This document shows positions 17,881 to 25,314 of a stretch of 64,000 nucleotides of DNA, one piece after another (within the stretch, counting starts at the first letter, position 1; each line of letters begins with the position of its first letter). The notes beneath the pieces are model-generated. The model was not told the DNA's origin and ran no database searches. It saw only the letters and a list, made by a program, of their open reading frames with translations. Source of the DNA: JAOPZW01 sp963806015 (GTDB lineage Bacteria > Actinomycetota > Thermoleophilia > Solirubrobacterales > Solirubrobacteraceae); contig CAWDWM010000006.1 of assembly GCA_963806015.1 (NCBI GenBank), positions 186,001-250,000 on the forward strand, in the 5' to 3' direction. Position numbers and translations under genes: made by a program.

Positions 17881-18750
17881 TCACGCGACGGCCGCCAGCC
17901 CTCCCGCCTCGCCGACGCTCAGGTTGCGATCGATGCCGTGCGAGACGACGGTCTGGCCGGGCTCGAGCGCGAGGCGCTCTCCGTCCAGCGTGACCTCGAC
18001 GCGATCGGGCTCGAAGGAGACGAGGTCGCCGATCGCCGCCATCTCGTCGAGGGGGGCGCGGTAGGACCACGCGGCGTGGGTGACGCCGTCGATGTCGTAG
18101 TAGGAGGCGATGCCCTTGTAGGGGCAGAACGTCCGGGCGTCCGCCGGCGTCAGGGCGTCGGCCGCGACGTCCTCGCGCGGGACGTACCAGCGCGGGGCGA
18201 AGCCCGACTCGTAGAGCACCAGGGGGCTGGTGGTGTCGGCGATGAGGCGGTCGCCGGCGCGGACGACGAGGTGGCGGGAGGTGTGGCGGACGTCGATGCG
18301 GTGGTAGGGATCGGCGGCGTGACCGAGGATGCGGTCGTCCTCCTCGTAGAAGGCGTCCATCGCGTGCCACGCCAGGGCGACCTTGTCCTTCAGGATCGCC
18401 GCGTGGTCCGGGAGCGCGACGTGCTGCCAAGCGCCGCGGGCGGCCTCGCGGGTCTCGCCCACGACCTCGAACCACGCGGTCTCGCCCAGCTCGGCGTGCT
18501 CGGTGCGCCGGTCCGTCGGCCGGAGGGCGCCGTCCGCGAAGTCGGCGATGGGGAGGTACGCCACGGGGTAGCGGCCGGGCTCGAAGAGCACGACCGCGTC
18601 GTCGCTCTGGACCACGGTCCGGCCGGCGAGCTCCGCGCGCATCCGCCGCCGCAGCGGCTCGGCGTAGAGCACGCGCTCGGGCATGCCGGCCACCAGGAAC
18701 CGGCCGTTGGGGTTGCGGCCCAGCGGCCCTTGCTGCCATGAGAGACCCAT
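17881..18750 (-). CDS. Tandem DUF427 domain protein
   Basis: 289 residues containing two DUF427 units. Each has a V-x-L-Y-E or VLFEPGRYPVAYLP-type segment, and the second contains TFCPYKGIASYYDI, the family hallmark. The fold is known but no activity is established for the family. The start ATG at 18750 faces the sigma factor gene across an 82-bp divergent region. No signal peptide or membrane segment is present. Nothing in the neighbourhood identifies its role. Confidence 0.8.
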   Translation of the reverse strand: MGLSWQQGPLGRNPNGRFLVAGMPERVLYAEPLRRRMRAELAGRTVVQSDDAVVLFEPGRYPVAYLPIADFADGALRPTDRRTEHAELGETAWFEVVGETREAARGAWQHVALPDHAAILKDKVALAWHAMDAFYEEDDRILGHAADPYHRIDVRHTSRHLVVRAGDRLIADTTSPLVLYESGFAPRWYVPREDVAADALTPADARTFCPYKGIASYYDIDGVTHAAWSYRAPLDEMAAIGDLVSFEPDRVEVTLDGERLALEPGQTVVSHGIDRNLSVGEAGGLAAVA

Positions 18751-18832
18751 CGTGCTCAGCGCTCCAATCTGGGTGGGGAACCGTCATGAGCATTGGTCGC
18801 GCGGCGCGCGGCCGTCTTACTACGATCCGCTC

Positions 18833-19507
18833 GTGGCTGTCGATCGCTCCTCGACGCACGCCCCCCGCCGGCGATCGGCGCCGGGCGACCGCACCTCGCG
18901 GCGATGGGTCGAGCAGCTGCATCCCGACCACCCGCGTCACGAGCACGCCGCCGCCCAGCTCCACGCGGTCCTGCAGCGCGCCGCGACGCATGAGCTGCAC
19001 CGCCGTCGCGGGCAGCTGAAGGGGCTCTCGGGCCTGGAGCTCGACGATGTCGCGCAGCAGTGCGCCGACGACGCGATGATGAAGATCCTGGCCCGCATCG
19101 ACGACTTCGAGGGGCTCAGCCGGTTCACCACCTGGGCCTACAAGTTCGTGATCTTCGAGGTCTCGACCACGGTCGCGCGCCACGCCTGGCAACGCCTCCC
19201 GCCCAGCACCGAGGAGCCGACATGGGACCGGCTTCCGGACACCCTGACTCCGAAGCCCGGCGATCAGGCCGAGCGCCGCGAGCAGCTCGCGGCGCTGGTG
19301 AAGGGCGTCGACGAGGACCTGACCCCGCGCCAGCGCGAGGTCTTCGTGGCGATCGCGCTGAACGACGTGCCGATCGACGCGCTGGCGCTGCAACTGGACT
19401 CCAACCGCAACGCCATCTACAAGAACCTGTTCGACGCCAGGCGCAGACTCCGCGCCAGCCTGGCTGCCGCCGGCCACCCACTCAGTGACGAGAAGGCGCA
19501 CGCATGA
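18833..19507 (+). CDS. Sigma-70 family RNA polymerase sigma factor (module 1)
   Basis: 224 residues. Region 2 includes LDDVAQQCADDAMMKIL and FRFTTW-type residues (RFTTWAYKFVIFEV). Region 4 reads LTPRQREVFVAIALNDVPID...LALQLDSNRNAIYKNLFDARRRLR, a helix-turn-helix that reads -35 elements. The GTG at 18833 follows TACGAT (18821-18826) by 6 nt, so it is probably leaderless; longer starts would overlap the divergent DUF427 gene. The stop overlaps the start of a small Cys-rich gene by ATGA. It is clearly paralogous to the sigma factor at 24023-24772. Confidence 0.88.
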   Translation: MAVDRSSTHAPRRRSAPGDRTSRRWVEQLHPDHPRHEHAAAQLHAVLQRAATHELHRRRGQLKGLSGLELDDVAQQCADDAMMKILARIDDFEGLSRFTTWAYKFVIFEVSTTVARHAWQRLPPSTEEPTWDRLPDTLTPKPGDQAERREQLAALVKGVDEDLTPRQREVFVAIALNDVPIDALALQLDSNRNAIYKNLFDARRRLRASLAAAGHPLSDEKAHA

Positions 19508-19737
19508 CCGACCTACGCGAGCTCGACGAGCTGCTGCGCGCCCAGGAGGGCGATGCCGGCTGCGACGCGGGCGTGCCGATCATGGACCAGTACGTCGAGA
19601 TCGAGCTGCGCGATGAGGACCCCAGCGCGCGCTTCCCGGGCACCAGCATCCACCTGCGCGTCTGCCCGGGCTGCCGCGCCGACCACGACGGCGTGCTCGC
19701 GGCGGCCCGGCGCTTCGGCGACGTCGAGCCGGAGTGA
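19504..19737 (+). CDS. Small Cys-motif protein, probable anti-sigma partner (module 1)
   Basis: 77 residues, coupled by ATGA to the sigma factor. It has one early Cys (GCDAG), then HLRVCPGCRADHDG, an HxxxCxxC arrangement like the zinc-binding anti-sigma (ZAS) motif. No membrane segment is present, so it would act in the cytoplasm. Overlap with the sigma gene and the matching arrangement in the second module at 23784-24026 support a regulator of that sigma factor, possibly redox-sensing. This role is inferred, not shown. Confidence 0.7.
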   Translation: MTDLRELDELLRAQEGDAGCDAGVPIMDQYVEIELRDEDPSARFPGTSIHLRVCPGCRADHDGVLAAARRFGDVEPE

Positions 19738-19950
19738 TCGCCCGGTAAGACCCGCACCGACGGCGCGACTCACCTCACATGACCCGAGCGCGCCCGAACT
19801 CAATCAGCATCATCCGCCGGCTGCGACCCTCCCCGGACCGCTTGGCCGCGGCGTCCGCCCTGCAGGACCCGAACCTGCTGCTGCACCTGCAGGCGGCGCA
19901 CGCGGACGGCGAGCAGCGGACCACCCCGCGCCCGTCCCGCGCGCCGCGCC

Positions 19951-20995
19951 CTTCGCCGATCCGCGGAGCACTGGCCCGGGGAGACCGGCGGCGCGCTGCT
20001 GCTCGTCGCCGGCGTCGCTCTCGCGCTGCTGTGGTCCGACTCGCCGTGGCATGCGAGCTACGCCGCCTTCTGCACGCCCCGGTCGCGCTGACCGTCGGCC
20101 CGTGGACGCTCGGGGCCGACCTGCGCACGTGGATCGATGAAGGCCTGATGACGCTGTTCTTCCTCGTCGTCGGACTGGAGGTCAAGCGCGAGCGCGACCT
20201 CGGCGAGCTGCGCGAGGGGCGGCGGCTGACCGTGCCGGTGCCTTGATGGTCATCAGCTTCGTCTACCCGAGCCGACTCGACCCCGCAGCCGTCATCGTCG
20301 CGGCGGCGCTCCTGACGATGCTGCTGTCGATCCGTGCGATCGCCGGGCGCCAGTTCCGCGCGCGCGGCGACTCCGCCGCCGCGCTGACGCCGCTGTCGGT
20401 GCTCATCGGCATCGCCCTGTGGCTCGCGCTGTTCGAGTCGGGCATCGACCCGGTCGTGAGCGGCCTGCTGATCGGGCTGCTGACCAACGCCTACGAGCCC
20501 AGGGCCCAGGGGCCTGCGGCGATCTCGCCCAACGACCGGCTGCAGCACCGGCTGCACCCGTGGACGAGCAAGGTCGTCGTGGCGATCTTCGCCCTGGCCA
20601 ACGCCGGGCTGCACGTCGACCGGCACCTGCTCGCCTCGGCGGCGACGTCACCCGTAACCTGGGGCATCGTCCTCGCCTATGTCATCGGCAAGCCGCTGGG
20701 CATCGCGATCGCCTCGTGCGCGGCTTCGAAACGCGCCGCGCTGAGCCTCAGCTGGCCCGAGTTGCGTGGAACGGCGCTCTCGGCGGGCGTGGGGTTCACC
20801 GTCTCGCTGCTGATCGCCTCGCGCGCGTTCCACGGCGCGCTGCTCGACCAGGCCAAGGTGGGGATCCTGGTCACCGCGCTCCTGGCCCCGGCGCTGGCGG
20901 TCGCGGCGCTCGCCCCGCTGCGACACCGCGAGAGCGCCGCATCAGCGCGGCGGCGCCCCCGGCTTGCGTTCGCGTCGCCGTGCCCGGCGCCATGA
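19951..20995 (+). pseudogene. nhaA: Decayed Na+/H+ antiporter gene nhaA
   Basis: NhaA sequence is spread over several frames. ETGGALLLVAGVALALLWSD sits in one frame to ~20070, where one base is missing (TTCTG-CAC for Phe-Trp-His). The next frame reads VALTVGPWTLGADL...FFLVVGLEVKRE to a stop at 20246. The third frame, from 20247, carries VISFVY to the C-terminus (HPWTSKVVVAIFALANAG, IGKPLGI, GVGFTVSLLIASRAF). About 75 residues between LTVPV and VISFVY, including the region of the essential Asp-Asp ion-binding pair, are deleted. It cannot encode a working antiporter. Its 3' end still overlaps the next start codon by ATGA. Confidence 0.85.
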
Positions 20996-22716
20996 CCGGC
21001 CGGCTGCTGTCCGTCAACGTCGGTGGACCGCGCGAGGTCGAGTGGGAGGGCAAGACCGTCCGCACCGCGATCTGGAAGGAAGCGGTCACGGGGCCGCGCA
21101 TGGTGCGGCGGATCAACATCGACGGCGACGATCAGGCCGACCGGCTGGCGCACGGCGGTGAGCACCGTGCCGTCTTCGTCTACCAGATGGACTCCTACCG
21201 CTACTGGGAACGCGAGCTCGCACGCAGCGACTTCACCTACGGCCAGTTCGGCGAGAACTTCACGGTCGAAGGACTCCCCGACGACGAGGTCTGCGTCGGC
21301 GACCACTACCGCATCGGCGAGGCCCTGTTCGAGGTCACCCAGCCGCGCGTGACCTGCTACCGCGTGGGCATCCGGATGGACGAGCCCGCCATGCCCTCGC
21401 TGCTGGTCGCCCACCACCGCCCCGGTTTCTACCTGCGCGTGCTGGAGGAGGGATCGGTGCAGGCGGGCGACGCGATCGTCAAGGTCGCCGACGGTCCCGA
21501 GCGACTCACGATCTCCGAGGTCGACGCGCTCCTCTACCTGCCCAACAAATCGCGCGCGCTGCTGGAACGGGCGCTGCGGGTGCCGGCGCTCAGCGAGGGG
21601 TGGAAGGGCAGCTTCCGCGACCTGCTGGCCAAGGCCGACGGCGGCGCTCCGGCGGCACCTGCGTGGGCCGGCTTCCGGCCCCTGCGCGTCGCGGAGGTCC
21701 GTCGTGAGAGCGCGACCGTCACCTCGTTCCGGCTCGTCCCGGCCGACGGCGCGCCGTCGAGCGCGAGCGTCCAGGCCGGGCAGTACCTCACCGTGCGCGT
21801 GCAGCCGGAGGGCGACGGCTCGCCGCTCACCCGCAGCTACTCGCTGTCGGACCTGCCCGGCGAACGCGGCTACCGGATCAGCGTCAAGCGCGAGGGTGCA
21901 GCGAGCCGCTACCTGCATCAGCACCTCAAGGTCGGCGACCTGCTCGACGCCGCCGCCCCGCGCGGCAGCTTCGTCCTGCGCGACAGCACGCGCCCTGTCG
22001 TGCTGCTGAGCGCCGGCGTCGGCGCGACCCCGGTGCTCGCGATGCTGCACGCCTTGGCGCGCGAGCAGACCACGAGGCCGGTCTGGTGGGTGCACGGGGC
22101 GCGCAACCACGACGACCACGCCTTCGGCGCCGAGGTCGACGCGCTGCTCGCCGATCTCGGCGATGGCCACCGGGTCGTGGCCTACAGCCGGCCCGGCGCC
22201 GGGGAGGCGCCCGGCTCCGAGTACGACGTCTGCGGGCGGCTTGATCTCGCGGTCCTCGATCGCGCGGAGGTGCCCAAGGACGCCGACTACTACCTGTGCG
22301 GACCCGAGGGCTTCATGCGGGGCATCAGCGCCGCGCTCATCGCTCGCGGCGTCGCGCCCGAGCACGTCGCGACCGAGGCCTTCGGCGCGGTCGCCGTCCA
22401 CGCCTCGGGCCTCGTGAAGGCCGACCGCCCTCCGCATGCTCCCGCGGGATCGCCGGGCAGCGGTCCGACCGTGACGTTCGTCCGCAGCAGCCTTGCGATC
22501 CCGTGGGACGACCGCTACCCAAGCCTGCTCGACTTCGCCGAAGCCTGCGACGTCCCGGTCGGATTCGGCTGCCGGCACGGCGTCTGCCACAACTGCGAGA
22601 GCGACGTGGTGGCCGGCGCCGTCACCTACGACCTGGATCCGCTGGAACCGCCGCCCGAGGGACGGGTGCTCGTCTGCTGCAGCCGGCCGGCGTCGGAGCT
22701 CGCGCTGGACCTGTGA
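20992..22716 (+). CDS. MOSC domain-ferredoxin reductase-ferredoxin fusion
   Basis: 574 residues in three parts. Residues 1-~215 are a YiiM-like MOSC domain (RLAHGGEHRAVFVYQ, FGENFTVEGL, QPRVTCYRVGIRM with the conserved Cys). Residues ~225-460 are a flavin/NAD(P) reductase (RSYSLSD for FMN/FAD, LLSAGVGATPVLAMLHAL for nucleotide, YLCGPEGFM). The C-terminus is a plant-type 2Fe-2S ferredoxin with GCRHGVCHNCE (C-x4-C-x2-C) and a final VCC. It should pass electrons from NAD(P)H via flavin and iron-sulfur to a substrate or Mo-cofactor-linked reaction at the MOSC domain. The start overlaps the nhaA remnant stop by ATGA. Confidence 0.9.
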   Translation: MTGRLLSVNVGGPREVEWEGKTVRTAIWKEAVTGPRMVRRINIDGDDQADRLAHGGEHRAVFVYQMDSYRYWERELARSDFTYGQFGENFTVEGLPDDEVCVGDHYRIGEALFEVTQPRVTCYRVGIRMDEPAMPSLLVAHHRPGFYLRVLEEGSVQAGDAIVKVADGPERLTISEVDALLYLPNKSRALLERALRVPALSEGWKGSFRDLLAKADGGAPAAPAWAGFRPLRVAEVRRESATVTSFRLVPADGAPSSASVQAGQYLTVRVQPEGDGSPLTRSYSLSDLPGERGYRISVKREGAASRYLHQHLKVGDLLDAAAPRGSFVLRDSTRPVVLLSAGVGATPVLAMLHALAREQTTRPVWWVHGARNHDDHAFGAEVDALLADLGDGHRVVAYSRPGAGEAPGSEYDVCGRLDLAVLDRAEVPKDADYYLCGPEGFMRGISAALIARGVAPEHVATEAFGAVAVHASGLVKADRPPHAPAGSPGSGPTVTFVRSSLAIPWDDRYPSLLDFAEACDVPVGFGCRHGVCHNCESDVVAGAVTYDLDPLEPPPEGRVLVCCSRPASELALDL

Positions 22717-22735
22717 GCCGCGGCGTCGCTATCGC

Positions 22736-23167
22736 TCAGCGGTCATACACCGTGGCCAGCCGCGCGAGCGTCAGCGCACCGAGCATCAGGCCGAAGTCGC
22801 GCAGCGCGATGTCATAGAAGCCCGAGTAGGTGAGCAGGTTGAAGATGATGCCGCCCAGCCAGGCGGCGACGAGCAGGGCGCCGTAGCGCGGGCGCAGGGC
22901 GACGGCCAGACCGGCGATGATCTCGACGACGCCGATGACGTACATCGCCTGGTCGGCGCTGCCGGGCAGGATGTCGTTGATCCACGGCGCCAGATAGACG
23001 CTCCAGTTGACCATCACGTTGGTGAACTTGTCGATCCCGAACAGGATCGGGGCGACGGTGAAACCGATGCGCAGCAGGGTGAAGGCCTGGAACGCGGGAT
23101 CGGTGCGCAGGCGGGTCGAGACGGCGGTGGCGGACGCGGTGGGCGCCCCGATGGTGGTGGCGGACAT
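22736..23167 (-). CDS. DoxX-like membrane protein
   Basis: 143 residues with four predicted hydrophobic helices: AFTLLRIGFTVAPILFGIDK, AMYVIGVVEIIAGLAVAL, ALLVAAWLGGIIFNLL, and LRDFGLMLGALTLARLA. The layout LLRI-x-G...FGIDKF and the C-terminal RD are DoxX-superfamily features. Family members associate with oxidoreductases in membranes; the exact role is unknown. GGAGGAG lies 5 nt before the ATG at 23167, an unusually strong ribosome site for this region. Confidence 0.75.
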   Translation of the reverse strand: MSATTIGAPTASATAVSTRLRTDPAFQAFTLLRIGFTVAPILFGIDKFTNVMVNWSVYLAPWINDILPGSADQAMYVIGVVEIIAGLAVALRPRYGALLVAAWLGGIIFNLLTYSGFYDIALRDFGLMLGALTLARLATVYDR

Positions 23168-23288
23168 GGGTCTCCTCCTTGTGGCCGGGTACGGAGGAGT
23201 TGGCGGCGGGTCGCAGGCGCCGGCTTACGCGACGTCGTCGCCCGCGGTGTCCGCAGCTACCACTGCGTAGCGGCGCCCTCCACGCCGG

Positions 23289-23315
23289 CCGGGCTCGGCG
23301 CGAGGCCGAGCCCGG
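23289..23315 (-). terminator. GC-rich hairpin after a VOC gene
   Basis: CCGGGCTCGGC and GCCGAGCCCGG form a perfect 11-bp stem around a 5-nt loop, 22 bp beyond the stop of the VOC gene (minus strand). No U-tract follows, as is common for actinobacterial terminator-like hairpins. Confidence 0.45.
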
Positions 23316-23336
23316 GACCGGCGCGGAGGTTGCTGC

Positions 23337-23729
23337 TCAGCGGCTCTCGACGACCAGCAGGGTGTTGCCGTCCGGATCGCGGAACCAGAACATCGGCGGG
23401 ACGGGGTCACCCATGCGGCTGACCTCCTCGTCGACGTCCACGCCGCGAGCCTTCAGGTCCGCGTGGGCGCCATCGACGTCGTCGGTGTTCAGCGCGATGC
23501 CGGTCTCGACATTGCCGGTCGGCTTGCCCGGCGGCGGCGGGACGATGGCGATCGTCGTCGTTGCGTCGGCGGGCCCGACCTCGACCCAGCGATAGCCGTT
23601 GCCGAAGGGCACGTCGGTGCGCTTTTCGAAGCCGAGCGCCTCGGTGTAGAACGCGATGGCGCGATCCTGGTCGGACACGGGGATGACGACCGTGCCGATC
23701 TGGCTGATGCGCGTCTTGGTCTGGCTCAC
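23337..23729 (-). CDS. VOC superfamily (glyoxalase-like) protein
   Basis: 130 residues with a beta-alpha-beta-beta-beta pair: VVIPVSDQDRAIAFYTEALGF opens the first module, WVEVGPAD lies in the middle, and MFWFRDPDGNTLLVVE closes the second module with a C-terminal metal-ligand-type Glu. The first ligand position (His in classical glyoxalase I) is not obvious, so this may be a dioxygenase-like or ligand-binding member rather than a glyoxalase. The start is GTG at 23729, with GGAGGA a few bases upstream. Cytoplasmic. Confidence 0.8.
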   Translation of the reverse strand: MSQTKTRISQIGTVVIPVSDQDRAIAFYTEALGFEKRTDVPFGNGYRWVEVGPADATTTIAIVPPPPGKPTGNVETGIALNTDDVDGAHADLKARGVDVDEEVSRMGDPVPPMFWFRDPDGNTLLVVESR

Positions 23730-23783
23730 GACGTCCTCCTGGGGGTTGAGTGTTGCGCTAAAGACCCCCGGGCGCGACCAAAC

Positions 23784-24026
23784 TCATCGGCCCGGACCGG
23801 TTTCTTCGGACACCAGCGCCATCAGGCTCTCATGGTCCTCCGCGCAGGCCGGGCAGCCCTCGAGGTGCGCGGCCATTCCGGGCACCGCGGCCTCGGCGTC
23901 GGCGCAGGCCAGCACGAGCTCGACGTGGTGGTCGAGGTGCTCGAAGCACTCCTCGCAGGTCAGCTCGGGCCCCGCCGGGCCCAGGACGCCGCGCAGGCGC
24001 TGGAGGAGATCCGTGTCCGGGCTCAT
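23784..24026 (-). CDS. Small zinc-finger protein, probable anti-sigma partner (module 2)
   Basis: 80 residues, start ATG at 24026 overlapping the upstream sigma factor stop by ATGA. CEECFEHLDHHVEL precedes HLEGCPACAEDHESL, which gives the H-x3-C-x2-C of zinc-binding anti-sigma proteins plus an additional CxxC. No membrane helix is present. It has the same position and motif spacing relative to its sigma factor as the 77-residue protein at 19504-19737, and is the better ZAS match of the two. Likely binds and inhibits the adjacent sigma factor. Confidence 0.75.
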   Translation of the reverse strand: MSPDTDLLQRLRGVLGPAGPELTCEECFEHLDHHVELVLACADAEAAVPGMAAHLEGCPACAEDHESLMALVSEETGPGR

Positions 24027-24772
24027 GGCGCGGTCCCGCGGTCGTGGAGGTCGGGGTTCAGGCCGCGCGCGGCCAGGCACGAGCGCAGGCGCCGGCGCGC
24101 GTCGTGCAGGGTCTTGTAGAGCGCGCCGCGCGTGGTCTGCAGGCGCTCGGCGAGGACGTCGATCGGGACGTCGTCGAGCGTGATGGCAACGAGCACCTCG
24201 CGCTGGTGGGGCGTCAGGTCATCGGCGATCGCCTCGCCGATGGCGCCCAGCAGCTCCGCCATCTGGGCGTCGTGGTGCGGGGAGGGCGCGGGATCGGCGA
24301 ATGCGGGCCAGCCCTCGGCCGCCAGGGTGATCTCGCGCTCGTTCCAGGCGCGGCGGCGCATCTTCACGCCGGCCTCGAGCAGGGCGAACTTGTAGGCCCA
24401 TGTCGTGAAGCGGCTCTCGCCCCGGTAGCTGTCGAGCTTGGCCAGCACCGCGACGAGCGCGTCGTGCGCGCTCTGGTGGGCGACGTCGTCGAGCTGCTCG
24501 CGCCCGACGTGGCGCGCGGCGGCGGCGCGGCGGCGCACCTCGAAGCGCGCCGCGCGCAGCAGCAGCTCGTGCAAGCGCCCGACCGCCTCGGCGTGGGTGC
24601 GCGCGTCGCTCGAGCGCAGGGTCGCCAGCCACTCGCGCGAGTCGGCGTCGGGGGCCAGCTGGGTGACGGGGCGCGTGCCGATGGGGCCGGCGACGCTATC
24701 GCGCAGGCGCCGCGGACGGCGGGCGGGCAGCGCCTCGACGTTGTCGCGACGCTGCTGGGCGGCGGCGTGCAT
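24023..24772 (-). CDS. Sigma-70 family RNA polymerase sigma factor (module 2)
   Basis: Up to 249 residues from ATG 24772; a shorter start is possible because the first ~45 residues are poorly structured. Region 2 contains LDDVAHQSAHDALVAVLAKL and SRFTTWAYKFALLEAG; region 4 contains LTPHQREVLVAITLDDVPID...ERLQTTRGALYKTLHDARRR. These blocks match the sigma factor at 18833-19507 nearly position for position, so they are paralogues with the same small-protein partner arrangement. Region 3 is absent, as in ECF-type factors. The promoters it reads are unknown. Confidence 0.88.
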   Translation of the reverse strand: MHAAAQQRRDNVEALPARRPRRLRDSVAGPIGTRPVTQLAPDADSREWLATLRSSDARTHAEAVGRLHELLLRAARFEVRRRAAAARHVGREQLDDVAHQSAHDALVAVLAKLDSYRGESRFTTWAYKFALLEAGVKMRRRAWNEREITLAAEGWPAFADPAPSPHHDAQMAELLGAIGEAIADDLTPHQREVLVAITLDDVPIDVLAERLQTTRGALYKTLHDARRRLRSCLAARGLNPDLHDRGTAP

Positions 24773-24815
24773 CGTCTGATTGGCGTCGCCGCAGCGCCCG
24801 CTCTTACCGACGACC

Positions 24816-25289
24816 TCAGCGCTCGTGCAGCGCGCGCTCCATGTCGCGCTTCTGATCGCGCGCCTTCATCGACTCGCGCTTGTCGAAGCGGTCCTTGCCG
24901 CGACCCAGCGCGATCTCGACCTTGGCCCGCGCCCCGGAGAAGTAGATGCGCGTCGGCACGAGCGTCAGCCCGCGCTCCTGGGTCTTGCCGACCATGCGCT
25001 CGATCTCGCGCTTGTGGGCCAGGAGCTTGCGCGGGCGATCGGGATCGTGGTTCTCGCGGCTGGCCGGCCCGTAGGGCGGGATGTGGACGTTGTGCAGCCA
25101 CAGCTCGCCGTCGCGTACCTGCGCGTAGCCGTCCTTGATCTGCGCCGTCCCGCTGCGCAGCGACTTCACTTCGGTGCCCGCGAGCACGACGCCGCACTCG
25201 AGCCGGTCGGTGAGGTCGTAGCGGAAGCTCGCGTAGCGGTTGGTGGCCACGTCGCCCGGCGCCACCTTGCGTTTCTTGCCCTTGGCCAT
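24816..25289 (-). CDS. smpB: SsrA-binding protein SmpB
   Basis: 157 residues, normal length. Motifs include ATNRYASFRYDL, ECGVVLAGTEVKSLRSG, LHNVHIPPY, RKLLAHKREI, GLTLVPTRIYF and the C-terminal basic tail GRGKDRFDKRES. SmpB binds the tRNA-like part of tmRNA and places it in the ribosomal A site during trans-translation. ATG 25289 begins the standard MAKGKKRK leader. Its RNA partner ssrA is at 6868-7231 on the same strand. A 25-bp region separates it from the divergent propeller-protein gene. Confidence 0.96.
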   Translation of the reverse strand: MAKGKKRKVAPGDVATNRYASFRYDLTDRLECGVVLAGTEVKSLRSGTAQIKDGYAQVRDGELWLHNVHIPPYGPASRENHDPDRPRKLLAHKREIERMVGKTQERGLTLVPTRIYFSGARAKVEIALGRGKDRFDKRESMKARDQKRDMERALHER

Positions 25290-25314
25290 CGCAGACCACA
25301 GTAGCCTCCCCGCG

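Noticed and set aside
24830..25239. Plus-strand frames opposite smpB and the start of the propeller gene
   Set aside because: smpB motifs are unmistakable on the minus strand; the opposite frames have no domain.
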